NCBI RefSeq assembly: GCF_007830115.1 | Contig: NZ_VLKP01000004.1 | Location: 1 to 64,000 of the forward strand | From: Aerolutibacter ruishenii | GTDB taxonomy: Bacteria > Pseudomonadota > Gammaproteobacteria > Xanthomonadales > Xanthomonadaceae | Length of the DNA: 64,000 nt | Direction of reading: 5' to 3' | Shown here: positions 6,926-17,938 of the stretch, piece after piece | Position numbering within the stretch: position 1 is the first letter of the stretch | Layout of the letters: every line of letters begins with the position of its first letter | Notes under the pieces: generated by a model | The model's database searches: none | Told to the model about the DNA's origin: nothing | What the model saw: the letters and a program-made list of their open reading frames with translations, nothing else | Position numbers and translations under genes: made by a program

Positions 6926-7194
6926 TGCCGGGACCCCATGCGCGCATTTTACTCCGGGCGCCTCGAACGCTGCGCCATCGCCTGTGGCCCAGGCTGGCAG
7001 CGGCATTCATCCCGTTCAGGGTACGGACTCCCGTTGCCGTCGGGAAGCCGTTGCGGCATGGTGGGGGCATTGACAGGGGCGGGCGGGCCTTCATTGCTCC
7101 TTGCAACGGACGGCGGGGTACGACGGGGTTGCCATTGCCTGAATCGGCGCGTGCCGGGGAGGCACGCGTCCTGAAGGGATTGCGTTGTCACCAG

Positions 7195-10119
7195 ATGATG
7201 AATGTCCACACAAGCGAGGAGATGGCGCCGCTGACGGACGCCCGTTCGCTGGCTGACCGCCTGCAGCGCGAGTTGCTGCCGGGTGCGCGGCTGGTGATGG
7301 CATGGCGCGCCGACGGAAACGGCGACAGCGGGCTCTCGGTGCTGGACGCGTCCGCGGAAGCCATTGCCTTCGCACGACGCCTGCTTGACGGCGCGCTGCC
7401 GAATGAGGCCCCCGGGTCAACGCTGGCCACTGCGTGGGCCATGGCCGACGGCACCCGCGTGGCCGTGGTGGCGGAACCGGCTACACCCGTGGCCGATTCG
7501 TTGCGCGCTGACTGGCCGCGGCTGGTGCGGGGCATGGCCACGGCGTGCCTGCAGTTGCGCCGTGCCCAGGAACGCATGGTGGCGCTGCGCAAGTCCGAAC
7601 AGCTGCAACAGGCCTTGTACGAAATTGGCGACCTGGCCGGGTCGGACCTGGACATGCCGGACATGCTGCGTCGCATCCACGCCATCGTCGATGGCCTGAT
7701 GTACGCGAAGAACTTCTACATCGTGCTGTACGACGATGTGCGCGACCGGATGAATTTCCTGTACTTCGCCGATGAGCGCGATCCGTTCGTCGCCGATCCG
7801 GACGTCGAGTTCGGCGCGGACGACATGCCCGACAGCATCACGCTGGCGCTGCTGCGCCACGGCGAACCGCTGCAGGGCACCACCGATGACATCCGGCAAC
7901 AGCTGGGCATGAGTGCCCCCCAGGCCGCGGCGCTGGCGGATCCGCCCGGTACGGGACCGGAAAGCGAGGACTGGCTGGGCGTGCCGATGCGCCGGGATGA
8001 CCGCGTCTGCGGCGCCGTGGTGGTGCAGAGTTACGACCGCCCCAACTGTTTTGGCGAGGAGGAGCGGGCGCTGCTGTTGTTCGTGGCCCAGCACATCCTC
8101 ACCGCCCTGGACCGGCATCGCGCACGCGAAGAGCTGGAGCGGCGTGTGGAGGAGCGCACGCGCGCACTGCAGCAGAGCAATCGCGACCTGCAGGCGGAGA
8201 TCGTGGAACGCCAGCGTGCCGAGCGGCTGCAGCGCGCCCTGTTCCGGATCGCCGAGCTGTCGATCACCGCCGAAAGCCTGGAGCGGTTCTATGCCCACGT
8301 GCATGACGTGGTGGGCGAACTGCTGTATGCGCGCAATTTCTACATCGCGCTGCTGTCCGAGGATGGCGGCTTCCTCGAGTTCCCGTACTCGATCGACGAG
8401 CGCGATATCGCGCGTCCCGCCCGCAAGCTGTCCAGCGGGTTGACCGAATACGTGATCGCGAACGGCCGGCCGCTGCTCGCGGATCGCGCGAGGATCGATG
8501 CGTTGGGGGTGCAGGGACTGGCCCGCAGCATGGGTGCGCTGGCGTTCTGCTGGCTGGGCGTGCCTTTGTACCGCGACGACAACGTGGTGGGCGTCATCGC
8601 GGTGCAGAGCTATTCGCCCGCGATCATGTTCACGGTGCGCGACCAGGAGCTGCTGACGTTTGTCGCGCACCACATCAGCATCGCGCTGGCGCGCAAGCAG
8701 GCCCAGGACCGCCTGGTGTCCGCGCACGCCGAGCTTGAACAGCGCGTGGAGGTGCGTACCCGCGAGCTGGCGGCCACCAATGCCGAGCTGTTGCAGCAGA
8801 TTGGCGAGCGCCTGCGTGCCGAACAGCAGCTCACCCACCAGGCGCGGCATGACGCGCTGACCGGGCTGCCCAACCGCAACCAGCTGCTCGACCGGCTGGC
8901 GGCGGCGATCGCCACGGCCCGGCAGGATCCATCGCGACTGTTCGCGGTGCTGTTCCTCGACCTGGACCGGTTCAAGCTGGTCAACGACAGCGTGGGCCAT
9001 TCCGCCGGCGATGAACTGCTGGTCGAGGCCGGGCAGCGCATCGTCTCGATGGTGCGCGCGGGCGATACGGTGGCCCGGCTGGGTGGCGACGAATTCGCCA
9101 TCCTGATCGAAGGCCTGGAGGGCCAGTACATGGCCGAGGAGCTGGCGCGTCGCATCCTGGGCGCACTGGGACAGCCATGCTGGATTGCGGGACGCGAGGT
9201 GTTCCCGTCGGCCAGCCTGGGCATCGCACTCTGGCATGCGCGCTATCGCAATGGCATGGAACTGCTGCGCGATGCGGATGCGGCGATGTACCGCGCCAAG
9301 GCCGCGGGCCGTGATCGCCTGGCGGTGTTCGACGAGGACATGCGCGAGGAGGCGGTCAAGATCCTGGACCTGGAGGCAGACCTGCGCCGGTCGATCAATG
9401 GCGATGGCTTCGTGGCGTACTACCAGCCCATCGTGCAGTTGGATTCCGGGCGGGTGGTGGGCCACGAGGCGCTGTTGCGCTGGCGACACGAGCGGCGAGG
9501 CCTGCTGATTCCGCCCGACTTCATCGGACTGGGCGAGGACAGCGGCCTGATCGAAGCAGTCGACTGGGTGGTCTACGACCAGGTGGCCGCGCGGTTGGCG
9601 CAGGGCACGGATGGATACGTGTCCATCAATGTGTCACCGCGCCACTTCCGCTCGCCCGAGTTCGCCGACCGGCTGTTGCGCCTGCTGGCCACGCACCGCG
9701 CGGACCCCTCGCAGCTGCGCATCGAGATCACCGAGGTGGCGCTGCTGGACGACGTCCCGCGGGCGCTGCGCATGTTGCGCACCTTGCGCAGCCACGGCGT
9801 GGTGGCGCAACTGGACGATTTCGGCACCGGTTATTCGGCGCTGTCGTACCTGCACCGGTTCCCGATCGAGTGCCTGAAGATCGACCAGAGCTTCGTCGCG
9901 GGCCTGGCAGGCGAAACACGGCCCGAGAGCGAGGCGGTGATCCGCGCCATCCAGGCCCTTGCCGGTACGCTGGGCATCCATACCATCGGCGAGGGCATCG
10001 AGACGGCGCTGCAGCGCGATGTCCTGCGCGAGTTGGGGTGCAGCCACGGCCAGGGGTTCCTGTTCGGCTTCCCGGCCGAGGCCATGGTCCAGTCGCCCGA
10101 GCGCGTGGCCAGCCACTGA
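7195..10119 (+). CDS. Cyclic-di-GMP enzyme with two GAF, one GGDEF and one EAL domain, 974 aa
   Basis: Domain order: an uncharacterised N-terminus (1-130), GAF (about 150-310), coiled coil with EELERRVEERTRAL, GAF (about 370-500), second coiled coil, GGDEF (about 560-720) and EAL (about 725-970). The diguanylate cyclase site is intact (GGDEF near 630) and has an inhibitory RAGD site five residues before it. The phosphodiesterase site is also intact (HEALLRW, NVSPRHF, EITEVALL, LDDFGTGYS, GEGIET). No membrane helix is seen, so it should sense an internal ligand through the GAF domains. The start is uncertain among 7195, 7198 and 7222; the last has GAGGAG too close to serve well. Confidence 0.9.
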   Translation: MMNVHTSEEMAPLTDARSLADRLQRELLPGARLVMAWRADGNGDSGLSVLDASAEAIAFARRLLDGALPNEAPGSTLATAWAMADGTRVAVVAEPATPVADSLRADWPRLVRGMATACLQLRRAQERMVALRKSEQLQQALYEIGDLAGSDLDMPDMLRRIHAIVDGLMYAKNFYIVLYDDVRDRMNFLYFADERDPFVADPDVEFGADDMPDSITLALLRHGEPLQGTTDDIRQQLGMSAPQAAALADPPGTGPESEDWLGVPMRRDDRVCGAVVVQSYDRPNCFGEEERALLLFVAQHILTALDRHRAREELERRVEERTRALQQSNRDLQAEIVERQRAERLQRALFRIAELSITAESLERFYAHVHDVVGELLYARNFYIALLSEDGGFLEFPYSIDERDIARPARKLSSGLTEYVIANGRPLLADRARIDALGVQGLARSMGALAFCWLGVPLYRDDNVVGVIAVQSYSPAIMFTVRDQELLTFVAHHISIALARKQAQDRLVSAHAELEQRVEVRTRELAATNAELLQQIGERLRAEQQLTHQARHDALTGLPNRNQLLDRLAAAIATARQDPSRLFAVLFLDLDRFKLVNDSVGHSAGDELLVEAGQRIVSMVRAGDTVARLGGDEFAILIEGLEGQYMAEELARRILGALGQPCWIAGREVFPSASLGIALWHARYRNGMELLRDADAAMYRAKAAGRDRLAVFDEDMREEAVKILDLEADLRRSINGDGFVAYYQPIVQLDSGRVVGHEALLRWRHERRGLLIPPDFIGLGEDSGLIEAVDWVVYDQVAARLAQGTDGYVSINVSPRHFRSPEFADRLLRLLATHRADPSQLRIEITEVALLDDVPRALRMLRTLRSHGVVAQLDDFGTGYSALSYLHRFPIECLKIDQSFVAGLAGETRPESEAVIRAIQALAGTLGIHTIGEGIETALQRDVLRELGCSHGQGFLFGFPAEAMVQSPERVASH

Positions 10120-10184
10120 CGCCGGGTGCGATGGCCGGGTGCTGGAGCTTCCAGCGCACGAGCCGTGCAAACGGGGTTGGCTGC

Positions 10185-11615
10185 TCAGCCGGTGCGGATG
10201 ACCAGCAAGCGCGGCTCGGTCATGTCTTCGATGGCGCTGCGCACGCCCTCGCGCCCCTGGCCCGAGTCCTTGACCCCGCCATAGGGCATGTTGTCGACGC
10301 GGAAGCTGGGCACGTCACCCACCACCACGCCGCCCACCTCCAGCCGATCCCACGCCTGCATGGCGTGGTCGATGCGGCCGGTGAACATGCCGGCCTGCAG
10401 CCCGAAGCGGCTGTCGTTGACCCGCGCGATGGCATCCTCGAAATGCTCGAACGGTTCGATGAAGGCCACCGGGCCGAAGGCTTCTTCGCGATACAGCGTG
10501 CAGCTGCGTGGCACGCGCTCCAGCAGCGTGGCAGGCAGCAGGTTGCCGGTGCGCTTGCCGCCGGCAAGCCGCTTGGCGCCGCCATCGCGGGCCTCGTCGA
10601 TCCAGGCTTCCACGCGTTTGGCGGCCGCTTCGTCGATCATCGGGCCGATGAAGGTGTTTTCGTCGCGCGGGTCGCCCATCGGCAGCTTCGCCACCGCCGC
10701 CTTCAGCTTGCGCCGCAGCCGGTCATGCAGGCTGGCATGCACGTAGATGCGCTGCACGCTGATGCAGCTCTGGCCGCTCTGGTAGTAGGCCCCGAACACC
10801 AGCCGTTGCACGACGTGGTCCAGGCTGGCGCCGGGGTCCTCGTCGACGATGCAGGCGGCGTTGCCACCCAGTTCCAGCGTCACCTTCTTCTTGCCGGCGC
10901 GCGACTTCAGCTCCCAACCCACCAGGCCGCCGGTGAAACTCAGCAGCGCGATGCGCTCGTCCTCCACCAGCAGCGCTGCGTCCTCGTTGGAGCAGGGCAG
11001 CACCGAGAACGCGCCCTTGGGCAGGTCGGTCTCGGCCAGCACTTCACCGATGATCAGCGCGCCCACCGGGGTCTTCGCCGCGGGCTTGAGCACGAACGGG
11101 CAGCCCGCGGCGATGGCGGGCGCCACCTTGTGCGCCACCAGGTTGAGCGGGAAGTTGAACGGGGTGATGAAGCTGCACACCCCCACCGGTACGCGACGGG
11201 TCATGCCACGGTAACCGCGGGTGCGCGGCGACAGTTGCAGCTCCAGCACGTCGCCGCCGATGCGCGTGGCCTCGCCCGCGGCGATGCGGAAGGTGTCGAT
11301 CAGCCGGGTGACTTCGCCGCGCGCGTCCTTGATCGGCTTGCCGGCCTCGATGCACAGCGCCTGCGCAAGTTCCTCGGCACGCGCGGTGAAGCGTCGCACG
11401 CAATGTTCGAGCACGTCGCGGCGCGCATCGGGCGGGAACGCGGCCATCGCGTCGCGCGCCCTGTGTGCGGCCACGATGGCCTTGCGCACCGCGGCGGCGT
11501 CGGCGAACGCCACCCGGGTGGCGCGCTTGCCGCGGTATTTGTCCAGCACGTCCAGGTGGTCGTTGGCCTGGACCGGGCGATTGGCCAGATAGTAGGGGTA
11601 GCGCTTCTTCAACAT
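10185..11615 (-). CDS. NAD(P)-dependent aldehyde dehydrogenase, 476 aa
   Basis: Complete aldehyde dehydrogenase fold: N154 (TPFNFP), E248 (LELGGNA) and the nucleophile C284 (GQSCISVQ), with FGPVAFIEPF near the C-terminus. It belongs to the lactaldehyde/glyceraldehyde-3-phosphate-like branch, but the substrate is not resolved. The start at 11615 (MLKKRYPYYL) is chosen because residues encoded further upstream are not family-like. It is monocistronic as far as can be seen, convergent with the GGDEF/EAL gene. Confidence 0.88.
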   Translation of the reverse strand: MLKKRYPYYLANRPVQANDHLDVLDKYRGKRATRVAFADAAAVRKAIVAAHRARDAMAAFPPDARRDVLEHCVRRFTARAEELAQALCIEAGKPIKDARGEVTRLIDTFRIAAGEATRIGGDVLELQLSPRTRGYRGMTRRVPVGVCSFITPFNFPLNLVAHKVAPAIAAGCPFVLKPAAKTPVGALIIGEVLAETDLPKGAFSVLPCSNEDAALLVEDERIALLSFTGGLVGWELKSRAGKKKVTLELGGNAACIVDEDPGASLDHVVQRLVFGAYYQSGQSCISVQRIYVHASLHDRLRRKLKAAVAKLPMGDPRDENTFIGPMIDEAAAKRVEAWIDEARDGGAKRLAGGKRTGNLLPATLLERVPRSCTLYREEAFGPVAFIEPFEHFEDAIARVNDSRFGLQAGMFTGRIDHAMQAWDRLEVGGVVVGDVPSFRVDNMPYGGVKDSGQGREGVRSAIEDMTEPRLLVIRTG

Positions 11616-11716
11616 GGCCGTGCGTACGCGGGGGAACCTGTCCCGAGGGTAGTACATCGCGCGGCAACCCGGCGCGATGGCGTCGGTACCGACGGCGGCG
11701 GCATCGGCTTGAGGCT

Positions 11717-13060
11717 TCAGCCGCGCGGATCCTCGACCCGCACCTTCAGCGTGCCGTCGGAAAGCCGGGCCTCCAGCCGATCGCCCGGCGCGACGTCGAG
11801 CACGCTGCGCACGACATGCCGGTCCGGTGTCTGCAGGATGGCGTATCCGCGTGCCACGGTGGCCAGCGGGCTGACCGCTTCCAGCGAGCGCGCCAGGCCA
11901 CGCAGGCGCAGGGCGTCATTGGCCAGCCGGCGTGCGGTGGCGGCGTGCGGTCGCGGCGACAACCGTGCAAGGCGTTCGCGCAGGCGCTCGATGCGGCGTT
12001 GCGGATGCGTGGTGCGCAGCGCCGTGCCGGCATGGCGCAGCCGAGCCTGCTCACCGGCCATGCGCTGCCGCCAGGCCTGCAACAGCCGGCGCAGGGCCTC
12101 CTGCTGGCGGCGGCGCAGGGCGTCCAGCCGTGCCTGCGGCCGCTGCGCGTTGAGCCGCAGCGCCGCGCGGTCGGCGCGCTGCATGGCCTGGCGCAGGCGT
12201 TGCAGCGACTGGCGCTGCAGGTGTGCATGCAGGGCCGCCACGCGGCGGGCCAGCTCATCGCGATCGGGGACCAGCAATTCGGCGGCCACGGAGGGCGTGG
12301 GTGCGCGCAGGTCGGCGGCGAATTCCACCAGGCTGAAGTCGGTCTCGTGGCCGATGGCCGCCACCACGGGCACCGCGCAGGCCGCGACGGCGCGCGTCAG
12401 TCGCTCGTCGTTGAAGGCCCACAGGTCTTCCAGCGAGCCGCCGCCGCGGGTCACCAGCAGCACGTCGTAACGCCCGGACGCGGCGGCCTGCTGCAACATC
12501 GCCAGGATCTGCGGAGGGGCGCCATCACCCTGCACCGGCACGGGCAGCACCTCCACTTCGACCATGGGGAAACGGCGGCCGATCACGCTCAGCACGTCGC
12601 GCACCGCCGCGCCGCTGGGCGAGGTGATCACGCCGATGCGCCGCGGATAGGCGGGCAGGGCGCGCTTGCGCGCGGTATCGAACAGCCCTTCGGCCTGCAG
12701 CCGGGCGCGCAGCTCCTCGTAGGCGCGGCGCAGTGCGCCTTCGCCGGCCTCCTCCATGTGGTCCAGCACCAGCTGGTAGTCGCCGCGGGCCTCGTACAGC
12801 GTCAGGCGGCCGCGGGCGAGCACCTTCAGGCCCTCGCGTGGGGTGAACTTCAGCCAGCTGCTCTTGGGCTTGAACATCGCGCAGCGGACCTGCGCGCGGG
12901 CGTCCTTGAGGGTGAAGTACAGGTGCCCGGAGCCCGGGCGCGACAGGTTGCCCAGTTCGCCCTCCACCCAGACCAGCGGGAAGGCGCCTTCCAGCAGGTC
13001 GCGCGCCAGCGTGTTGAGCTGGCTGGGGGTCAGGACATCGGGAGTGTCGTCGCGGGACAT
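11717..13060 (-). CDS. xseA: Exodeoxyribonuclease VII large subunit, 447 aa
   Basis: Catalytic subunit of the single-strand exonuclease. The N-terminal OB-fold ([27 protein letters not shown]...GHLYFTLKD) is followed by the nuclease domain with [28 protein letters not shown] and [10 protein letters not shown] long arginine- and glutamine-rich helical region and a small C-terminal domain (VARGYAILQ) complete it. The start is placed at [15 protein letters not shown]. The small subunit XseB is not in the window. It is divergent from ispG. Confidence 0.95.
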   Translation of the reverse strand: MSRDDTPDVLTPSQLNTLARDLLEGAFPLVWVEGELGNLSRPGSGHLYFTLKDARAQVRCAMFKPKSSWLKFTPREGLKVLARGRLTLYEARGDYQLVLDHMEEAGEGALRRAYEELRARLQAEGLFDTARKRALPAYPRRIGVITSPSGAAVRDVLSVIGRRFPMVEVEVLPVPVQGDGAPPQILAMLQQAAASGRYDVLLVTRGGGSLEDLWAFNDERLTRAVAACAVPVVAAIGHETDFSLVEFAADLRAPTPSVAAELLVPDRDELARRVAALHAHLQRQSLQRLRQAMQRADRAALRLNAQRPQARLDALRRRQQEALRRLLQAWRQRMAGEQARLRHAGTALRTTHPQRRIERLRERLARLSPRPHAATARRLANDALRLRGLARSLEAVSPLATVARGYAILQTPDRHVVRSVLDVAPGDRLEARLSDGTLKVRVEDPRG

Positions 13061-13172
13061 CGGCGGTTCGGGCGGACGGCAGCACACCCTACCGCAGGAG
13101 GGGGGCGGGGTCACGCATGGGGCGCGTGTGGGCGGGCGGCGGCCGAGGTACGGAGCAGGGGAGCCGCGGCGG

Positions 13173-13178
13173 TACAAT
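13173..13178 (+). promoter_or_regulatory. -10 box placed for a leaderless ispG transcript
   Basis: TACAAT ends 6 bases before the A of the ispG ATG (13185), so a normal start of transcription would fall on the start codon itself. The region 17 bases upstream has no good -35 box, and the only purine-rich stretch (GCAGGGGAG, about 13155-13163) is too far from the ATG to act as a ribosome-binding site. Confidence 0.4.
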
Positions 13179-13184
13179 GCGCGG

Positions 13185-14445
<1,261 letters not shown>

Positions 14446-14453
<8 letters not shown>

Positions 14454-15165
14454 TACCCCCGCCGCGCTGCGCGAGGGCGCGCGGCTGGCCGCTGGACTGT
14501 TGCGCCGCCACGGTTGGCGACTGCTGTTGTTGTTTGCCTGCATCCTCGCCCCGCTGTGGGTGTTGGGTGAGTTGGCGGCGGATGTGCACCAGCGCGAGCG
14601 GATCGCTTTCGACGAGCCGCTGCTGTTGTTCGCGCGTGCCAGCGCCGATTCGGGCCTGGACCGGTCGTTCCTGTGGCTGTCGCGGGCAGGCCATGCCTAC
14701 GGCGTGGTGCCGGCCGACCTGTTGCTGGTTGCAGTGCTGGCGCTGCGACGGCATGCGCGTGAGGCGGTGTTCGCGGCCATCGCGCTGGGCGGTTCTGCGC
14801 TGCTCAACATTGGAGCCAAGCACGGGTTTGCGCGTGCACGCCCTTCGCTGTGGGAATCGATTGCGCCGGAAGCCAGCTACAGCTTCCCCAGTGCGCATGC
14901 GATGGGCTCGGCGACCCTGGCCTGCGTGCTGGTCGCGCTGGCGTGGAACACGCGCTGGCGGTGGCCGGTGCTGTTGGGGTCCGCGGCGTTCGTGCTGGGC
15001 GTGGGGTTGTCGCGCGTGTACCTGGGCGTGCACTACCCATCCGATGTCCTGGCTGGATGGGCGGCGGCCATGGCCTGGGCGATGGCCTGCTATTTCAGCG
15101 TGTTCAATGGCCACGCCCGGCCCTGGGCGGACAGGTCGTCCAGCGGCGGATCAACGGCCCGGTGA
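14446..15165 (+). CDS. PAP2-family membrane phosphatase, 239 aa
   Basis: Integral-membrane lipid phosphatase of the type-2 phosphatidic acid/undecaprenyl-diphosphate phosphatase class. All three signature blocks are present: [19 protein letters not shown] and [17 protein letters not shown]. About five to six hydrophobic helices are visible. GTG at 14446 is chosen because it overlaps the ispG stop by 8 bases, as in coupled genes; an ATG at 14416 would overlap further. It could recycle undecaprenyl diphosphate, fitting the upstream isoprenoid gene. The exact lipid is unknown. Confidence 0.87.
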
Positions 15166-15225
15166 TCCCGCGGCAGCAGGACGGCCGGCGACCGCGGCCG
15201 GTCCTGGTTGAATGCCGCCGCCCCT

Positions 15226-16332
15226 TCAGGCTGCGAGGTCGTGTGCCGCGGCCAAGTCCTCGATGCCGCGAATGCCCAGTCCGGGTGCGTCGGTCACGCG
15301 GATCTCGGCGTCGTTGAACCGCACGCCGCTGGCGACCGGATCATGCCGGCACAGCGAGGGGCCGTCTAGATCGACCCGGGTGATGACATCGGCCTTCGCG
15401 ACCGCCACGTGCACGGCAGCAGCCACGCCGATGCTGGACTCGAGCATGCAGCCGATCATGCATTCGATGCCGTACAGCGAGCAGAGGTCGGCGATGCGTA
15501 CCGCGTTGGAGATGCCACCACTCTTCATCAGCTTGATGTTGACGATGTCCGCCGCGCCCATGCGGATCAGTTCGATGACTTCGCGGGGGCCGAACACGCT
15601 TTCGTCGGCCATCACCGGCGTGTTCACGCGTTCGGTGACATAGCGCATGCCCTCCAGGTCGCGCGCCTTGACCGGCTGCTCCACCAGATCCAGCTTGACG
15701 CCCGCGTCCTCCAGTGCCTGCAGCGCGAACACCGCCTGCTTGGGCGTCCACCCCTGGTTGGCATCGAGGCGCAGCAGGGCGCGTCCGCCGACCGCCGCGT
15801 GGATGGCCTTGGTGCGCTCGATGTCCAGGCCGATGTCCTTGCCGACCTTGATCTTCAACGACTCGAAACCACGATCCACCGCGGCCAGCGCATCCGACAC
15901 CATCTTGTCGATGTAATCGACGCTGATGGTGATGTCGGTGGTGATGGCCGGATCGCCACCGCCCAGGAGCCGGTAGAGCGGTGCGCCATGCAACTGGCCC
16001 CACAGGTCGTACAGTGCGATCTCCACCGCCGCCTTGGCGCTGGTGTTGCGCTCGATCGCGCCCTGCACCAGCTGGGTGAGGTGGTTGAGGTTTGCGATGT
16101 GCTGGCCGACCAGGCGCGGGACGATGTGGCCGCTGATGGCCGCCATGATCGAGCCGTGCGTGTCGCCGGTGATCACCGCCGTGGCCGGCGCGCTGCCATG
16201 GCCGACGTGTCCGGTGTCGGTGTGCACCATCACCACCACGTCCTCGACCTGCTCCACGCTGCGGAGCGCGGTCTTGAACGGGGTCTTGAGCGGAACGCGC
16301 AGCATTCCAAAACGGATGTCGGTGATCTTCAT
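15226..16332 (-). CDS. Enolase-superfamily dipeptide epimerase (L-Ala-D/L-Glu epimerase type), 368 aa
   Basis: Member of the muconate-lactonizing subgroup. Catalytic K160-x-K162 (ESLKIKVG), metal ligands D190 (LDANQGW), E218 (VEQP) and D243 (ADES), and K267 (NIKLMK) match L-Ala-D/L-Glu epimerase. That enzyme turns murein-derived L-Ala-D-Glu into the all-L dipeptide for ordinary peptidases. The start codon overlaps the stop of the NlpC/P60 gene by 4 bases, so the two proteins are made together. A close paralog lies at 37710-38801. This copy reads GHGSAPA where the paralog has GYGEAPA, so specificity may differ. Confidence 0.9.
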   Translation of the reverse strand: MKITDIRFGMLRVPLKTPFKTALRSVEQVEDVVVMVHTDTGHVGHGSAPATAVITGDTHGSIMAAISGHIVPRLVGQHIANLNHLTQLVQGAIERNTSAKAAVEIALYDLWGQLHGAPLYRLLGGGDPAITTDITISVDYIDKMVSDALAAVDRGFESLKIKVGKDIGLDIERTKAIHAAVGGRALLRLDANQGWTPKQAVFALQALEDAGVKLDLVEQPVKARDLEGMRYVTERVNTPVMADESVFGPREVIELIRMGAADIVNIKLMKSGGISNAVRIADLCSLYGIECMIGCMLESSIGVAAAVHVAVAKADVITRVDLDGPSLCRHDPVASGVRFNDAEIRVTDAPGLGIRGIEDLAAAHDLAA

Positions 16333-17777
16333 TGCGCGCGGGTCACGCGGACGATGGCGGTCATGCGGTCGACGTAGTCATGGTCCTTGCCAAACCGCAG
16401 CGGCAGCAGCGGGTTCAGCGACACGCCGTTGAGGTGCATCGGGTGCAGCTGGCCGTCGGCACCGAGGTAGCTGCCACCGCTGGTGTCGTGGATCACGTAC
16501 GGCGCGCCGTCGATCCAGCCGGCGAACATCATCACGTGCCCCGGGATGAAGATGAGGTCGCCGATGTCGAGCGCGCGGATGGCGTCCAGGCGCTTTTCGC
16601 GCGAGTCCCCAAGCTGGAAGGTCGTCTTGGGGAAAACAGGGCTGACGGCCTGGGCCGAAGTATTGCGTGGCAGCTGCACGCCCATGCTGCGGTAGACATC
16701 GGACACGAATCCGCTGCAGTCCCGGCCGTTGTACGAATGCCCCCAACCGTAGCGCTCGCCCAGGAACTTGAACGCCTGGCGCAGCAGGTTTCCGCGGGTC
16801 AGCGGCAGGTAATCCGCGGTGCTGTCGGCACTGCGCTGCAACAGGGCCGGAGAGAAACCCAGGCGGCCGGCGGCATCGCGCACCGGCAGCTGCAGGATCC
16901 ACGACGCGTACGGATGCTGGCCGTTCACCGGGCGGTCCCGCGGCACATCGGCCAGCGGCACGCGGGTGCCCATGTCCAGTTGCCGTTCGGACACGCGCGG
17001 TGCTTCGCGGGTGTGCACGGTATGCACCTTCGCACCGGTGACTATGCGATAGGGCGTGCGTGCCTGGTAACCGAGCACGTCGTCACGACCGCCTTCGGCG
17101 ACATGGCGCGCAGCCACCCATGCCGCATAACGGGGGCTGACCACGAACAGCCATTCGTGGTCCGCGCTCTCGTGCACGATGGCGATGGGATCGCCGGGGA
17201 ACAGCGCGCTTTCCTGGAACCGGTCGATGTCGCCGTCACCCGCGGTATTGAACACGCGCAGCGAGGTGGGAAAAGCGCGCAGCGCGGTGCGTTCGACCGC
17301 CAGGCCAAAGCGCGTGGGCTGGCGGGCGGGAATGGCGTCCATCGCGCGGTTGGCGACGATGGCGTCCAGCGTGGCCTTGGCGATCGGCTGGTCTTGCTCG
17401 TCCCAGAGGGGGCGGGTGGGTGCCGATGCCAGTCCGTCGATCCAGCCGCGGACCTGCGTGTCGCTGAGCGCCGTGGGCAGGGCGGCAAGGTCGTGCATGG
17501 AGGCGTCGGCCTTCAGCAGTCGGGCGTTGCGGGCGGCGATGGCAGCGGTGTCAAGCAGTACTTCGTCCGGCGAAGGCGCGCGCTGGATCCAGAATGCGGG
17601 CGACAGGTACTCGTCTTCGACGCCGATGACGCCACTGGGCGGCACGGTCAGGTTGTCGCGCAGCGTGGGCGCCGGCCCACGTGCCAACGCCGGCAGGGAG
17701 GCGAGCGCCAACGCGAGCGTGAGGGCGCGTATCGCGGGCTGGGCAATCCGGTGAGGGAGCAGGCGCGTCATCGACAT
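16329..17777 (-). CDS. Secreted SH3-NlpC/P60 endopeptidase, 482 aa
   Basis: Cell-wall peptidase expected to cut the gamma-D-Glu/diaminopimelate bond of stem peptides. A signal peptide covers about residues 1-33 (LALALASLPALA). SH3-type domains lie at about 150-330 (one strand block around FGLAVERTALRAFPTS). The NlpC/P60 domain at about 325-470 has C354 (GRDCSGFV), H414 (PGHVMMFAGW) and H430 (YVIHDT). It is the first gene of an operon with the dipeptide epimerase, the enzyme that would use its product. The promoter region is shared with the divergent gene at 17939 and contains the 16-bp operator at 17858. Confidence 0.9.
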   Translation of the reverse strand: MSMTRLLPHRIAQPAIRALTLALALASLPALARGPAPTLRDNLTVPPSGVIGVEDEYLSPAFWIQRAPSPDEVLLDTAAIAARNARLLKADASMHDLAALPTALSDTQVRGWIDGLASAPTRPLWDEQDQPIAKATLDAIVANRAMDAIPARQPTRFGLAVERTALRAFPTSLRVFNTAGDGDIDRFQESALFPGDPIAIVHESADHEWLFVVSPRYAAWVAARHVAEGGRDDVLGYQARTPYRIVTGAKVHTVHTREAPRVSERQLDMGTRVPLADVPRDRPVNGQHPYASWILQLPVRDAAGRLGFSPALLQRSADSTADYLPLTRGNLLRQAFKFLGERYGWGHSYNGRDCSGFVSDVYRSMGVQLPRNTSAQAVSPVFPKTTFQLGDSREKRLDAIRALDIGDLIFIPGHVMMFAGWIDGAPYVIHDTSGGSYLGADGQLHPMHLNGVSLNPLLPLRFGKDHDYVDRMTAIVRVTRAQ

Positions 17778-17835
17778 GTCTCGTGGGGTCCCGGGCTGAG
17801 GAGTAAGGGATCAAAAATGCTGCATCGCAGAATAG

Positions 17836-17851
17836 ATGATGCGTTCATCAT
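17836..17851. repeat. Short palindrome between the divergent promoters
   Basis: ATGATG-CGTT-CATCAT, a perfect 6-bp inverted repeat. It lies between the likely -35 and -10 of the leftward (NlpC/P60) promoter. It could be a second protein-binding site; it is not present at the other two operator loci. Confidence 0.4.
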
Positions 17852-17857
17852 ACACGA

Positions 17858-17873
17858 CAAGAATAAATTATTG
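17858..17873. promoter_or_regulatory. Candidate RpiR operator 1
   Basis: CAAGAATAAATTATTG has the symmetric form CAAnAAT-AA-ATTnTTG and stands out as AT-rich in GC-rich DNA. All 16 bases recur at 40158-40173, in front of the operon that encodes the RpiR regulator. It sits between divergent genes and overlaps the rightward -35 box (TTGACC). The identity is seen; the binding protein is inferred. Confidence 0.7.
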
Positions 17874-17899
17874 ACCAGTATCCGGGTGCGTGCTACACA
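17871..17899 (+). promoter_or_regulatory. Promoter for the transglutaminase-receptor-lysA unit
   Basis: TTGACC (17871-17876), a 17-base spacer and TACACA (17894-17899), about 35 bases before the ribosome-binding site. The spacer end GCGTGC and the TACA hexamer resemble the promoter at 34615-34587. Confidence 0.5.
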
Positions 17900-17938
17900 A
17901 GCCTCGAATGTTACCGATCGTCGGGGGAGGCGCGTCGG

